DNA from: Clostridium_S neuense
GTDB lineage: Bacteria > Bacillota > Clostridia > Clostridiales > Clostridiaceae
Length of the DNA stretch: 64,000 nt
Reading direction: 5' to 3'
Assembly (NCBI RefSeq): GCF_045310695.1
Contig: NZ_JBJIAA010000006.1
Coordinates: 186,001-250,000 of the forward strand
The notes under the pieces were generated by a model. The model saw only the letters and a list, made by a program, of their open reading frames with translations, was not told the origin of the DNA and made no database searches. Position numbers and translations under genes: made by a program. The number at the start of each line of letters is the position of its first letter. Position 1 is the first letter of the stretch. Below, piece after piece: positions 17,781 through 27,673 of this stretch.

Positions 17781-17802
17781 TAAGAGTGTTCACTCACTCT
17801 TA
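17781..17802 (-). terminator. terminator-like hairpin
   Basis: TAAGAGTG-6 nt-CACTCTTA, followed on the minus strand by TTTTTAATTT. It would end transcription coming from the degraded gene pair at 17.9-18.4 kb. Confidence 0.65.
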
Positions 17803-17927
17803 TCTCAATTCCTCAGTTCCATAAATCTATGCTCATTCAAATGTATCATATGCCCCGACTGATCCCGTAACCAAATTTAAGTTTACCATTATTCTTTTAT
17901 CATTCATAAGCTAACTTTCTAATTTTT

Positions 17928-18187
17928 TTATTTGAATTTACTTGATATCGTACCAAATTCATCTTCAAAAAACATAACTCTATTTTCAAGAGCTTCACCA
18001 TTAATTTTTTCATCGGCAATGTTTAAAAGTTCTCGATACAGCTGCTTTCTTCTCTAAAAGCTTGCTAAGTACATCCTGATGTATTTTCTATCCCTATTAC
18101 TTTCTATTGGAATAATAGCTTGTAATACTCTAATATGCTTATCAAGTTTTAAAGCATCATTTGTATCCATCTTTTTTAACTTCAAAT
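17928..18187 (-). pseudogene. frameshifted small gene of unknown family
   Basis: From a TTG with an AGGAGG site (about 18187) the frame reads DLKLKKMDTNDALKLDKHIR, a VLQAIIPIESN segment, then stops near 18055. A different frame continues as QLYRELLNIADEKINGEALE and ends ISSKFK at 17928. One frameshift near 18055 has broken it. It follows the 52-aa gene at 18200-18358 by a few bases, so the two formed an operon. I do not recognise the product. Confidence 0.45.
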
Positions 18188-18199
18188 CAAACATCCCTC

Positions 18200-18358
18200 C
18201 TATAAGTGTATTTTTCCGTCATCCTTTTGAAGAATATCTATAAATTTCTTCATTTCTTCTTTATTAAGTTTTTTTATTAATATCTCCCCAATTACTTCCG
18301 TCATTTTATCAACAAGTATCTTTTCATCTTCAGGAAAATTGACCTTTACTTTGATCAA
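18200..18358 (-). CDS. small acidic/basic hypothetical protein
   Basis: 52 residues from a TTG start; AAGGGGG eight bases upstream decides the start over the earlier ATG. It is highly charged and predicted helical (VDKMTEVIGEILIKKLNKEE, then MKKFIDILQKDDGK). Not recognised. Small charged proteins beside serine recombinases include directionality factors, so it is one candidate for that role, but this is speculation. It lies opposite a truncated XRE gene. Confidence 0.5.
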   Translation of the reverse strand: MIKVKVNFPEDEKILVDKMTEVIGEILIKKLNKEEMKKFIDILQKDDGKIHL

Positions 18359-18606
18359 GTCACATTCCCCCTTTAAGCAATTACAATACATTGTATGTAT
18401 CGTTGGTCCATTGCGGCACTATTGAAATGCTGTTTTAAACTAGATATGAGAAAATTATTTAGACATGATTTTTTCATTCAAAACAATTAACATTTATCAA
18501 ATTTAGCTTTATAATAAATTTGAGTTAAGTTATCCATCCAACTTTTTGTTGTATTTTTTCAATCTACAACTATATGTTATATATAATAATGGTAATGAAC
18601 TTTATG

Positions 18607-18819
18607 TTTAGTGAAAGATTAAAAAGTTTAAGAATTGAAAAGGATCTTCTTCAAAAAGATATATCAAATATTCTAAATATAAGTACAAGTGCTTATGGAT
18701 TCTATGAGCAAAATAAAAATGATGAAATAATATCAAAAGTACCGAAGAAATTTATCGATCTCGCTGCAGGAACAGATGGAAATGGTAATGTACAAATAAA
18801 AAAAATAGCTTACGTTTAG
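18607..18819 (+). pseudogene. truncated XRE-family regulator
   Basis: From the ATG near 18607 it encodes the first two-thirds of a Cro/CI helix-turn-helix (FSERLKSLRIEKDLLQKDIS, then NILNISTSAYGFYEQNKN), after which the expected -P-LE-L--IA--F segment is replaced by unrelated residues. There is no dimerisation part. The frame can be extended to 18574 but without a ribosome site. Probably a fused remnant. Confidence 0.5.
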
Positions 18820-18829
18820 AAGTGAGCAT

Positions 18830-19149
18830 ATGAAGATTAATAAAAAGGACATTATCTCAATATTAAAAAGAAGAAGTGTTCTATAAAAAGTATACAGAAA
18901 AATTTCTCTAACTGCAAAGAACATGCTATAAAGAAATATAATTTAACTGGGAATGAATTTTCTGGAAGATGCATTGATGCCTCATCATATAATATTAATT
19001 TAGATAATAAGAAACTCATAATTTGGAGTGATAAAGAAACTATAAGCTTAATAAACAATAATTTTACTGAGGATATTGGAATTATAAAAATCACATCAAC
19101 TAATAATAAAATCTGCTTTTTAATATATTATTTTCCTTTTAAACAATAA
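18830..19149 (+). pseudogene. frameshifted hypothetical gene
   Basis: An ATG at 18830 starts KINKKDIISILK; after a slip in the A/G-rich run near 18872 the frame continues about 90 codons (KKKCSIKSIQKNFSNCKE, an AIKKYNLTGNEFSGR stretch, then SDKETISLINNNFTEDIG) to TAA 19147-19149. Composition is protein-like, family unknown. It looks like a recently broken cargo gene. Confidence 0.45.
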
Positions 19150-19162
19150 TCTTGTACCATGT

Positions 19163-19218
19163 CAATAGCAAATTAAAGCATGGAAATCGAAATATTCCCC
19201 ATATTTTAACTTGCTATT
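19163..19218. repeat. inverted repeat downstream of the B12-radical SAM gene
   Basis: AATAGCAAATTAAA pairs with TTTTAACTTGCTATT across ~27 nt. It sits between the broken gene and the end of the RiPP operon. It may act in 3'-end formation but lacks a T-run. Confidence 0.45.
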
Positions 19219-19331
19219 AATATACTAATTTTAAAATCTTACTATATATTTATCAACAAACTCTTTACTCCTTTTCATATATTTGTGATAAATTTTACAA
19301 TAATTCTAATGAAATCTACTTGTTCCGTCTT

Positions 19332-21059
19332 TTATACAGTCCTTAAATGGATTTTGTATTTGCCGTACTTTTCCAGCATGTACATCTTATGTTCTTCTTT
19401 GTTATAGCTTTCTAAATTATTTCGAGCCGAATTTATATCAACCTTGTACTTTTTTATACACTTATTTATATTCTTGTCTAAGCGAAAGCATAATATATCA
19501 TAATCAAACTTAAATAGTTCTTTTACCAATAAATCTCTTTTAAAAGTATGTTTGTTAATAAAAGTTGAAATCATTCTAATAATATAAATTAGTCCTTCTT
19601 TTTCATTCTGTGAATCCATCTTTCTATGTAAGCTTAACTCTTTTGAATTATACTTTTCAAAATACATAAATATCTCCAACAGATCCATTTCAAACTCTTC
19701 TAGTAATATTTTATATGTAGTATTAAAGTGCCTATAAATTATATTAAGTATTTTAAATACAAAATAGTCCAAATGGGCCAAATGTTCCATATGAGGTATA
19801 TAAACTTTATAGTATTGAGGAAACAAGTTAATATTAGAAATTATATCTTCATATAACTCCAGATCCATTGATGAAGAAATATCCGAAAATTCTTTATCTC
19901 TAATCATTTTATCCTTATATAAATAAAATAACTCTGTCTCTGGCAATATACTTAACTTATGTAATTGAATTATTCCTAACTCATTTTCTGTTGCAATTCT
20001 AATCATTTCCATTGTTTCACGTATATCATCTAATGTTTCTTGAGGAAATCCATATATAAACGATAGTGTAGTTTTTATATTGTTAGATTTTATAATTTTC
20101 ATGATGTACCACATTTTTGTTAAATCTAAATTTTTATTTATTTCTTTTTGTATTTTCTGTGACCCACTTTCTATGCCTAAATAGATTGCTGAACAACCTG
20201 CTTTTTTCATTATTGTAATTACTTCTTCATCTAATGTATCCAATCTAGCGCTACAACTCCAATTAATATTTAATTCCTCATTAATTAAATAATTACAAAA
20301 CTGAATAAGCTTATTTCTATTGGCAGTAAACAGATCATGCACAAAATCGAATTTATTAATTCCATACTTTTGCATTATATTTTTTATCTCAAAAATTATT
20401 CGTTCATTACTCTTAATTCTAAATTTCCTTTTCCAAAATGTCTTTGATGAGCAATATACACAACTATATGGACACCCTCTCCCAACATCCAAAGGCATAT
20501 GATTAATATTCTTAATATTAACAAAAGAGTAATCTATCATTGGGAGCTCATCTAAATTTTCAATTAATTCATTATTATTAATGCAAATAAGACCATCCTT
20601 TCTATAAGCTATTCCTTTAACTTCATCATAAGAATTATTTATAACTGCATTTACTATTTTATCAATGTTATTCTCTCCTTCGCCAATACCTATAGCATCT
20701 ACATATTCAAACGATTTTAATGTCTCTTTTGCTGTAAGTGTAGCCTGCGGTCCCCCTAAAATCACCTTGGTATCACTTGAAATATCCTTTATACACTTAG
20801 CTAATAGTAATGTCTTATGATAGGAATTACACATAGTATAAAAGCATATTACACGAGGATTAAATTTCATTATCAAATATGCAAATTGTTTTAATTGTTC
20901 CACACTATTCGTTTTCTCTTTATTTATATCAGCATAATAATCAAAATCAAATACCTTTATTTCATGACCTACTTTACTCATTACTGTTGCTAAACTCAAT
21001 ATTCCAAGTGGCACACTATTTTCACCTAAATCAAAGCTATTAACAAATGCAACTTTCAT
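19332..21059 (-). CDS. B12-binding radical SAM protein (BchE-like)
   Basis: 575 residues. An N-terminal cobalamin-binding Rossmann domain (about 1-140; FVNSFDLGENSVPLGILSLA, GGPQATLT, IGIGEGE) is followed by a radical SAM barrel (about 180-390) with the 4Fe-4S motif CPYSCVYC, and a ~170-residue helical C-terminal extension. Such enzymes often methylate or rearrange unactivated carbons. The ATG at 21059 overlaps the MFS stop codon by 4 nt, with GAGGTGG in front, so the two are translationally coupled. It is the last gene of the RiPP-like operon. The role in peptide modification is inferred. Confidence 0.87.
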   Translation of the reverse strand: MKVAFVNSFDLGENSVPLGILSLATVMSKVGHEIKVFDFDYYADINKEKTNSVEQLKQFAYLIMKFNPRVICFYTMCNSYHKTLLLAKCIKDISSDTKVILGGPQATLTAKETLKSFEYVDAIGIGEGENNIDKIVNAVINNSYDEVKGIAYRKDGLICINNNELIENLDELPMIDYSFVNIKNINHMPLDVGRGCPYSCVYCSSKTFWKRKFRIKSNERIIFEIKNIMQKYGINKFDFVHDLFTANRNKLIQFCNYLINEELNINWSCSARLDTLDEEVITIMKKAGCSAIYLGIESGSQKIQKEINKNLDLTKMWYIMKIIKSNNIKTTLSFIYGFPQETLDDIRETMEMIRIATENELGIIQLHKLSILPETELFYLYKDKMIRDKEFSDISSSMDLELYEDIISNINLFPQYYKVYIPHMEHLAHLDYFVFKILNIIYRHFNTTYKILLEEFEMDLLEIFMYFEKYNSKELSLHRKMDSQNEKEGLIYIIRMISTFINKHTFKRDLLVKELFKFDYDILCFRLDKNINKCIKKYKVDINSARNNLESYNKEEHKMYMLEKYGKYKIHLRTV

Positions 21060-22297
21060 TCTAACCACCTCATTCTTTTATTTTTAATCAATGTATTTGA
21101 TTTAATAAATCTATATGAAACTAGTGCAAGTATCCCCAAATAGATTGCTAGCAATAAAGAAATAGTTCTTACGCCACATAATTCAGAAACAAATCCAATT
21201 GAGCCCATTGACAAAATTGTTATACAATTACCAATTGAAATATCAATACTAAATACTCTTCCTTGCATCTCTTCATTTACCTCTTTTTGCAAATAAGTCT
21301 CATAAGAAATATCAATGCATGAGCTAATTATTCCATTTAAAAAAATAAACAGTGCTGTTACAAAGAACAAATTTATTGATGTAAATCCTATATAAAAAAC
21401 ACCATAAATCCCCACTCCAATAATCATTATTGTTAATTCATTATACTTATCAGCAATTTTTCCAGCTATCAGCGAGCCAAATATAAGGCCTCCAGAATAA
21501 ATACCCATAATGATCCCATATTGTGCTGATGAGTATTTCAAAACATCATTTATTATCAACACATTAAGTACTGACAAAGCTCCAATAGATATCATTGCTA
21601 ATGCAAAAAATATTATTACAAATTTAATCAGATTACTTTTATTAATATATGATACCCCTTCCTTAAAGTTTTTGAGATACTCTGCATACTTTGATCTAAT
21701 TACAGCATCTTCTGATATACTAATTTTCTCATTGATTCTAATAAAAATAGTAAAAATAGATGCAATTATAAATGATACTCCATTAATTAGAAAAATAGAT
21801 TTATACCCAATTATTATTACAAGAATACCTCCTAATGAAGGTCCAATTAATCTTGAAGTATTATCTAAGAAAGCATATAATGAATTTGCTATTGTAAGTT
21901 TATCTCTATCTACAATCTTTACCATTGCAGTTCTAAGGGAAGGTCCAAAAACCACACCAAATATAGATTGCATAAAAATAAATATATATAATACCACTAT
22001 GTTTTTAATAAAAAGTATACTGACAATACATAATATTCCTCTTGCTAAATCAGCAGTTATTAAAAGTTTCTTTTTACTCATTCTATCAACTAAAATTCCA
22101 ATAAAAGGTCCAAAAGCAATGGATGGAATCAACATTATTATGTATAGCATGCTTATACTAGAACCCTTTCCATTATTCTTAAGTACTAACAAGGTTAGTG
22201 CAATTAAATACATTTCACTGCCAAAACTTGAAATTATCTGCCCAAGAATTAATAAAAAATAACTTTTATTCTTTAGCATTTTTATATATTGATTCAT
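21056..22297 (-). CDS. MFS transporter, probable product exporter
   Basis: A 413-residue major facilitator protein with 12 hydrophobic segments. The loop 2-3 motif is GILVDRMSKKKLL near residue 68, and a second copy, GKIADKYNELTIM, appears in the C-terminal half. It resembles macrolide-efflux/enterobactin-exporter type MFS proteins. Its start overlaps the hydrolase stop (TAATG) and its end overlaps the radical SAM start, placing it firmly in the operon. It most likely exports the modified peptide or gives self-resistance. Confidence 0.88.
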   Translation of the reverse strand: MNQYIKMLKNKSYFLLILGQIISSFGSEMYLIALTLLVLKNNGKGSSISMLYIIMLIPSIAFGPFIGILVDRMSKKKLLITADLARGILCIVSILFIKNIVVLYIFIFMQSIFGVVFGPSLRTAMVKIVDRDKLTIANSLYAFLDNTSRLIGPSLGGILVIIIGYKSIFLINGVSFIIASIFTIFIRINEKISISEDAVIRSKYAEYLKNFKEGVSYINKSNLIKFVIIFFALAMISIGALSVLNVLIINDVLKYSSAQYGIIMGIYSGGLIFGSLIAGKIADKYNELTIMIIGVGIYGVFYIGFTSINLFFVTALFIFLNGIISSCIDISYETYLQKEVNEEMQGRVFSIDISIGNCITILSMGSIGFVSELCGVRTISLLLAIYLGILALVSYRFIKSNTLIKNKRMRWLE

Positions 22298-23766
22298 TAT
22301 CTTCCTCCTTCATGCATATTAATATCATTTAAAATATCATATAACACTCCCTTTGAAATCACTCTTGAATAATTTCCATAATCACCATAATATTTTAATG
22401 AGCTTTTCATAAAAAAGTGATCTAGATTTTCATAAGTTTTTCTTTTTACATTAACACCATTTTCTTTAATAATTTTTTCAAGATTTAGTGTATGATCAAG
22501 CGTTATTTGGTAATCATCTTCTCCGTGCAATAAAAGTACTGAACATTTTACACTTCTGTATAAATTGCACACTTCTAAATTTATTAATTCTTGATATCTT
22601 TTTAAATTATTCTTATATTTTATATAATATTTATTTTTAGTATTGTATATATTATTATTTCTTAGCATATAGTAAAATTCTTTAATTTCAAATTCTGTTT
22701 TATCTTTATGCAATGAGAAGGTTCTATACTGTTCCATAAGAAATTCTTCTGTCTCCTTCCCTTGAGGTGCCATAAGAATTATTTCTGATATTTCAGAAAA
22801 CTTCTTAGCAAGCATACTGGCTAAAAGGCACCCTTGACTATGAGCTACAATAAATATATCCTTCAGAAAATCTAGACCTTTTAACATTTTATAAGCAATT
22901 TCAGCATCATTATATAAATCACTTATTCCTATGTTACTACAAATTTTATCGTCATAACGATAGGTAATTAATCCTTTTTCTGATAAAAACCAAGCAATGT
23001 CCTTCATATTGTTCCAAATTAGATCTCCTGAATTTCCATCCCTATCTAATGAACCTGAACCACTAAGTATTAATACTCCCGTATATGTTTTTTCACTAGA
23101 AAAATCTTTGGGTTTAGTTAAACTTCCCATTATATCCTTGAAATCTAAAGTTTCTTCAATTATTTTATCTTCTCGTTTACTAAATACACCTATTATAGCT
23201 TTTTTTATTCTTTTAGCACTACATTTATTATTGACTATTTCATAACCATTAAAAGGATCTATCGCATATATAATTTCATCGTCAGAATTTAATACAATGT
23301 TAAATCCCATAAAAGTCATATTAACATAGATAACTTTACATACTCCAATATTATTAAATTTAAATTTGCATTCATTTTCTACAACCACGTCAGAAGTTTG
23401 CATGCTAAATATGTTATATACTGAAAACTTGTTAATTTTATTCTTAAATTTATTAACTAATATACTCAATAACAAAACTATATTTTCAATTCCTCCAATA
23501 ACAACCTGATTATTAAACTCCAATATTTCCTTCTCATCATTTTCATTAGAAGTTAATATCAACTTATTTTTATTGTGTATATGCATACTAATTTTCATAT
23601 TACTAAAATATAGAACATAGCTATTAGAAAAACAATTATAGTTCATAGTAAATTTTTTTTTTACAATCACATTTTCTGTTTTGCAAATAAGTTCATCATG
23701 TTCTCTAGCCATTATAGTTTTGAATATGTTTTTATTATTTTTATAAACTAAATATGCTAAATCCAT
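22297..23766 (-). CDS. alpha/beta hydrolase with long N-terminal extension
   Basis: 489 residues. The first ~200 resemble no domain I know; the C-terminal ~280 are a serine alpha/beta hydrolase of the prolyl-oligopeptidase/acyl-peptide type: ILSGSGSLDRDGNS oxyanion region near residue 228, nucleophile AHSQGCLLAS near residue 311, LLHGEDDYQIT Asp near residue 410, and LDHFF His near residue 447. It overlaps the upstream radical SAM gene by 10 nt and the MFS gene by 1 nt. In a RiPP context it could remove the leader or serve as an esterase/resistance enzyme (inference). Confidence 0.82.
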   Translation of the reverse strand: MDLAYLVYKNNKNIFKTIMAREHDELICKTENVIVKKKFTMNYNCFSNSYVLYFSNMKISMHIHNKNKLILTSNENDEKEILEFNNQVVIGGIENIVLLLSILVNKFKNKINKFSVYNIFSMQTSDVVVENECKFKFNNIGVCKVIYVNMTFMGFNIVLNSDDEIIYAIDPFNGYEIVNNKCSAKRIKKAIIGVFSKREDKIIEETLDFKDIMGSLTKPKDFSSEKTYTGVLILSGSGSLDRDGNSGDLIWNNMKDIAWFLSEKGLITYRYDDKICSNIGISDLYNDAEIAYKMLKGLDFLKDIFIVAHSQGCLLASMLAKKFSEISEIILMAPQGKETEEFLMEQYRTFSLHKDKTEFEIKEFYYMLRNNNIYNTKNKYYIKYKNNLKRYQELINLEVCNLYRSVKCSVLLLHGEDDYQITLDHTLNLEKIIKENGVNVKRKTYENLDHFFMKSSLKYYGDYGNYSRVISKGVLYDILNDINMHEGGR

Positions 23767-24671
23767 ATTAAATCATCCTTATCTTTAATATCAAAAACTG
23801 TATTTATATTGTTAAAATATTTCTTAAACGCTTCAGTTGTAAAAAAATTTTCCATCTTATAATTCCAAATACTATACAAGTTATCTTTATAAACATTGCC
23901 AAAACAAAATGGCAAATATGTAGCAATTTTAATGTCACCATTGTTCATAATTGTCATCATATAATTTTTATCAGGTTTTATTATATGTCTATTTAATTGC
24001 CATATTGGATCTCGATAAAAAATATTAATATCGGGGTATTTATTTTTTGCATCAACTATATCTTCTAATGGCTTATTCATATCATTTTTATCTAAGAAAA
24101 GATATTTATTTTGTTTACTTCTTCCTATTGGGTATAGTGATAAAATCTTAATACTGTTTACTTTAAGCTCAATAGCTAATTTAATAGTATTTTTTATATC
24201 ATTTACATTTAATTTATTAAGAACCATACACACTTGAATGTCATATTCTAAGGAATACTTTCTAATTAATTTTATTGTTTTTATGCAATTATGTAATGCT
24301 CCTTTTCTACCACGAATTTTATCATGTACCTCTGAATTAAAACTATCTATGCTTAATTGTATGCCACCCGGAAAGAATTTCAAAATATTCAATATTGAAT
24401 CTTTATCAATTTTAAATCCTGTAGTAGATAAAGTTAAATTTATATTGTTCTTCAAAAACATATTAGCAATATTATATATATTAGGTTCTATTAATGGATC
24501 ACCTCCAGAAATGTTTATTGTTGTAGGCTTTATTTTAATTAACTCATTACATATAAATGTTAAGTTATCGAAATCTTCATTATCATTTATTATACTTGCA
24601 TTATTCATACAATGAATACAATTTAAATAACATTTATTAGTGAAATACCATTCTACATAAGAAGGTTCCAT
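23757..24671 (-). CDS. radical SAM protein (SPASM/twitch-like)
   Basis: 304 residues starting at ATG 24671, chosen because GAGGTG is correctly spaced for it. The radical SAM cluster motif is CYLNCIHC near residue 15, followed by INISGGDPLIEP and LSTTGFK (SAM-binding strands) in a barrel ending near residue 220. The C-terminus (about 235-290; MTIMNNGDIKIATYLPFCFG, then GNVYKDNLYSIWN) has the SPASM-like fold but very few Cys, so it may be a twitch-type domain with a reduced cluster set. It probably modifies the cluster's peptide. Confidence 0.85.
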   Translation of the reverse strand: MEPSYVEWYFTNKCYLNCIHCMNNASIINDNEDFDNLTFICNELIKIKPTTINISGGDPLIEPNIYNIANMFLKNNINLTLSTTGFKIDKDSILNILKFFPGGIQLSIDSFNSEVHDKIRGRKGALHNCIKTIKLIRKYSLEYDIQVCMVLNKLNVNDIKNTIKLAIELKVNSIKILSLYPIGRSKQNKYLFLDKNDMNKPLEDIVDAKNKYPDINIFYRDPIWQLNRHIIKPDKNYMMTIMNNGDIKIATYLPFCFGNVYKDNLYSIWNYKMENFFTTEAFKKYFNNINTVFDIKDKDDLIWI

Positions 24672-24701
24672 ATCATACACCTCAATTTCACTTTTTAATA
24701 A

Positions 24702-25244
24702 TCACCTTATTTCTAGCTCAGCAATTGCCTTATTATAGTCTTTATCGATTAAATAACTACTATGAAATTCATTATTATTTTCCATAAAACTTATTTCCTT
24801 TCCTTTTGTAGTTCTACATAGTATAGCTAAAGTTTTTTTAACATCAATTATAATTGCTTTATCAACCTCTTTATACTCATGTCCATTAATATCTTCAATA
24901 TAAAATCCATTATTTGTAAAGATATTTGTCAAATTCGGTATATGCATAATATCATCTGTAGCGCCATCCAGTTGAAAATTATTATAATCAATAATTAATA
25001 CAACATAAATTTTACAATCATTATTTAATTTTCTATTAGTTAATGCCATACCTACCGAACCTGACAATCCTTGACCAAGTGAGCCACTGGGAAAAAATAC
25101 TCCTGGTATATTCAAATTAGGATGACATTGCAAAAAAACATTAGGTTTACCATAATTATTTAATTCACTATAATGAAAATATCCCAAATCGCTTAATATT
25201 ACATATAAAAGTATATAAGCATGTCCCTTCGATAAAATAAGCAA
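24702..25244 (-). pseudogene. transketolase N-terminal subunit fragment with internal deletion
   Basis: 180 residues matching the middle of a split transketolase N-terminal subunit: LSKGHAYILLYVILSDLGYF, GVFFPSGSLGQGLS, VGMALTNRKL. The first ~60 residues are missing and only a TTG can serve as start. After KIYVVL the chain jumps to IDYNNFQLDG, an in-frame loss of ~28 residues that removes the GDGE...N thiamine-diphosphate/Mg site, so it cannot be an active transketolase. The C-terminal partner is also a fragment (27674-27925). Retention of an open frame is notable. Confidence 0.75.
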
Positions 25245-25268
25245 AAAACAAAAATGCTAAAATTTAAA

Positions 25269-26705
25269 TTATTCTTCAAACTGTTTCAAAACATTATTCA
25301 GTCTCTCATCAAATTCTAATAGTATAGAATCATATTTTTCATTTTTTATAAACTTGGAGCTAAGTTTATATACAAAATTTTGGTTTATTCTATCAAAAAC
25401 ACCATCATATTTAAAATTATGATAGTGCTCATTTAAATATCTTCTTACAATTAACGATTTTTTTATATTTTTTTTACAAATATCAAAAAATTTCTCCGTA
25501 TTATGATTGACAAATTTCCATGTATAATTATAATAACATCCTTCCAATATTCCATCTTCCCGAAGAATATCACATGCTTTTGTACCATTGTATACATTTA
25601 AAATGCTTAACATATTAGGATCATAATAATTTATTTCATTAAGAAATCCCAAATTATCATGCACATCTTCAACTAATGTATATGGGTTAAAAAACAATGT
25701 TCCTAATCTATAGCTAATTCCTAAATCTTCTAGTATTTTAATACTATTTTTTATTTGAGTTGTAGTTATTTTTTTATTATAAAAAGATAAGTCTCTTTCA
25801 ACTATAGATTCTATTCCAATTAACACATATGTTAACCCCGCTTCTTTCCAAAGCTTCAAAGTATCATAATCTATGTCATTAACCCTTAGATCAAATTTAA
25901 ATCTAGCTTTTATTTTCTTTTTTATTATTTCTAAAGCTAATTTATTTGCTCTTTCTTTTCCTTTAAATCCAGGCCCCATAAAATTATCATCTTGGAAATC
26001 AAAATATGTTGCTTGATAATCTTTCATAAGATATTGTATTTCTTCTATAATATTATATACACTTCTACCTCTCCATTTTTTATCAGCAAATCTATTATAA
26101 AAATTCTGAACTGAACAAAAAGTGCAAACTCCATAACATCCTCTACTAGTATTCAATGCGGCAATTCCACTATTTTTCAGTACAAATGGCAAATAATCTC
26201 TTGATGGAAATGGAAGACTGTCTAAGTCACTAATTGGTTTAACAGTAGAATTGAAAATAGACCTACTGTAGAGACCTGGTATATCATTTACATCATTTTT
26301 ATTTAATATTGCATCAACTAATAATCTAAAACTCTCTTCCCCCTCTCCAACTGAAACATAATCTATTTCAGGAATATCTCTTAAAAGCTCTTTATAATTA
26401 AAACTTGCAAAGTGACCACCAACTACAATTACTATATCTGACTTAATTTTTCGTATTCCCTCTATAAATTGTTTTGTTTCAAGCCAACTATACGATAGAA
26501 AGCTCACTCCTATAATTTTAAAATCGAGTTTAGAAATACTATCTACTGCTTCTTTTGGTGAAATACATTCTAATAAAGAATCTACTATCTTTACCTTGTA
26601 TCCAACCTTTCTTAAAGAAGCTGATATATATGCTAATCCCAAATGTTCTCCTATCCTATATCCGAATTGTTTAGTTGAATTATACAAAACGACATCATAC
26701 TTCAT
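25269..26705 (-). CDS. B12-binding radical SAM protein
   Basis: 478 residues. It has a cobalamin-binding domain (about 1-135: IGEHLGLAYISASLRKVGYK, VVGGHFASFN, VGEGEESF), a radical SAM barrel (about 180-380) with the cluster motif CYGVCTFC near residue 188, and a Tyr/Asn-rich helical C-terminus. It has the YQATYFDFQDDNF and IGIESIVERDL signatures of B12-rSAM enzymes. It is one of two such enzymes in the operon, 3 bp after the TPR gene. It probably C-methylates or otherwise modifies the peptide (inference). Confidence 0.87.
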   Translation of the reverse strand: MKYDVVLYNSTKQFGYRIGEHLGLAYISASLRKVGYKVKIVDSLLECISPKEAVDSISKLDFKIIGVSFLSYSWLETKQFIEGIRKIKSDIVIVVGGHFASFNYKELLRDIPEIDYVSVGEGEESFRLLVDAILNKNDVNDIPGLYSRSIFNSTVKPISDLDSLPFPSRDYLPFVLKNSGIAALNTSRGCYGVCTFCSVQNFYNRFADKKWRGRSVYNIIEEIQYLMKDYQATYFDFQDDNFMGPGFKGKERANKLALEIIKKKIKARFKFDLRVNDIDYDTLKLWKEAGLTYVLIGIESIVERDLSFYNKKITTTQIKNSIKILEDLGISYRLGTLFFNPYTLVEDVHDNLGFLNEINYYDPNMLSILNVYNGTKACDILREDGILEGCYYNYTWKFVNHNTEKFFDICKKNIKKSLIVRRYLNEHYHNFKYDGVFDRINQNFVYKLSSKFIKNEKYDSILLEFDERLNNVLKQFEE

Positions 26706-26708
26706 TAG

Positions 26709-27332
26709 TTATACCTTCTCTATCAATTTTAATAATATATTACTACATTTATGCTTTTCAATTTCCAAGTTGCAATTATTTTTCATATAATCACAAATAT
26801 CCATTAGTATCTTACTTTTATGTAATAGTTTAGAATCTTTTATCTGCGAAAAATATCTTTCTGCTTCTAAATAATGTGACTCAAACAGATTACAAAATAT
26901 TAACCCAATTAGAGTACTATCATTAATATTTAACTCATAAGATTTTTCATAATTTTTTTTTGAATTAATTATATCCCCAATTTTCAAAAAACAAGTACCT
27001 AAATTATTATATGATTGCCAAAATTCATCATCTTTCTCGACAGATTGATGAAGATAACTTATTGCTTTTTCATACTCTCCTTTTGCATAATAAACCAATC
27101 CCAAACTATTGTAAGCTCTACAATCTTGTGGATAATACCCAATATACTTCATACCTTGTTCTATTGCTTCTTCATATTTACCAAGGCCTAAATAAATTAA
27201 TATTGCATCATGGTTTGACTTTAAATGTTTCGGACTAACATCTAGTATTTCATTTAGCAACTTTATACTTTCACGTGGATTATTTCGGCAAATCGAATAT
27301 GCTTTTTCGTATTTCTCCTCCAAACTTTCCAT
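26709..27332 (-). CDS. TPR-repeat protein
   Basis: 207 residues with at least three tetratricopeptide repeats (about residues 45-150: LGKYEEAIEQGMKYIGYYPQ, AYNSLGLVYYAKGEYEKAI, SYNNLGTCFLKIGDIINSKK). A soluble protein-interaction scaffold, perhaps presenting the precursor peptide to the radical SAM enzymes. It directly follows the candidate precursor gene. GGAGG precedes the ATG. Confidence 0.85.
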   Translation of the reverse strand: MESLEEKYEKAYSICRNNPRESIKLLNEILDVSPKHLKSNHDAILIYLGLGKYEEAIEQGMKYIGYYPQDCRAYNSLGLVYYAKGEYEKAISYLHQSVEKDDEFWQSYNNLGTCFLKIGDIINSKKNYEKSYELNINDSTLIGLIFCNLFESHYLEAERYFSQIKDSKLLHKSKILMDICDYMKNNCNLEIEKHKCSNILLKLIEKV

Positions 27333-27474
27333 AACTTTACCTCCAACTAAAACTCATTAATTAAAAATAAGGTATGCAATTCATATAAATAAATTACATA
27401 TCTTACTTTATATATGGTAATAGTAATCTCCTTTGATATTTTATAAATTACATAATTTAATTAAAAAGCAACTT

Positions 27475-27624
27475 CTACCCATCAATTTTTACATACATTT
27501 CTTTTTCGTCACCGTCATCATCAGGAACAGCTCTTATTGTTGAAACTCTACATGATGCGGCTAATAAGTCCATTTCTTCTAATTCACTATTCGAACTAAG
27601 TTCAATTAATTTTTCAAGATCCAT
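27475..27624 (-). CDS. candidate RiPP precursor peptide (49 aa)
   Basis: A short gene with ATG at 27622-27624 and a strong GGGGGTG ribosome site six bases upstream. It encodes 49 residues: an acidic, predicted helical leader-like front (MDLEKLIELSSNSELEEMDL), then LAASCRVSTIRAVP with a single Cys, an Asp-rich DDDGDEKE patch and MYVKIDG at the end. Its placement between radical SAM genes, short length and Glu/Leu-rich leader fit a ribosomally made, post-translationally modified peptide. It does not match a RiPP class I know; there are no Cys repeats or XYG motif. Confidence 0.65.
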   Translation of the reverse strand: MDLEKLIELSSNSELEEMDLLAASCRVSTIRAVPDDDGDEKEMYVKIDG

Positions 27625-27673
27625 ACAAAACACCCCCTTTACATTTAATATCAAATAAGATTACTACATACAA

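Noticed and set aside
21510..22262. Open frame of 250 codons on the plus strand
   Set aside because: It is exactly antisense to the MFS transporter, has no ribosome site and a composition typical of a reversed membrane protein gene.
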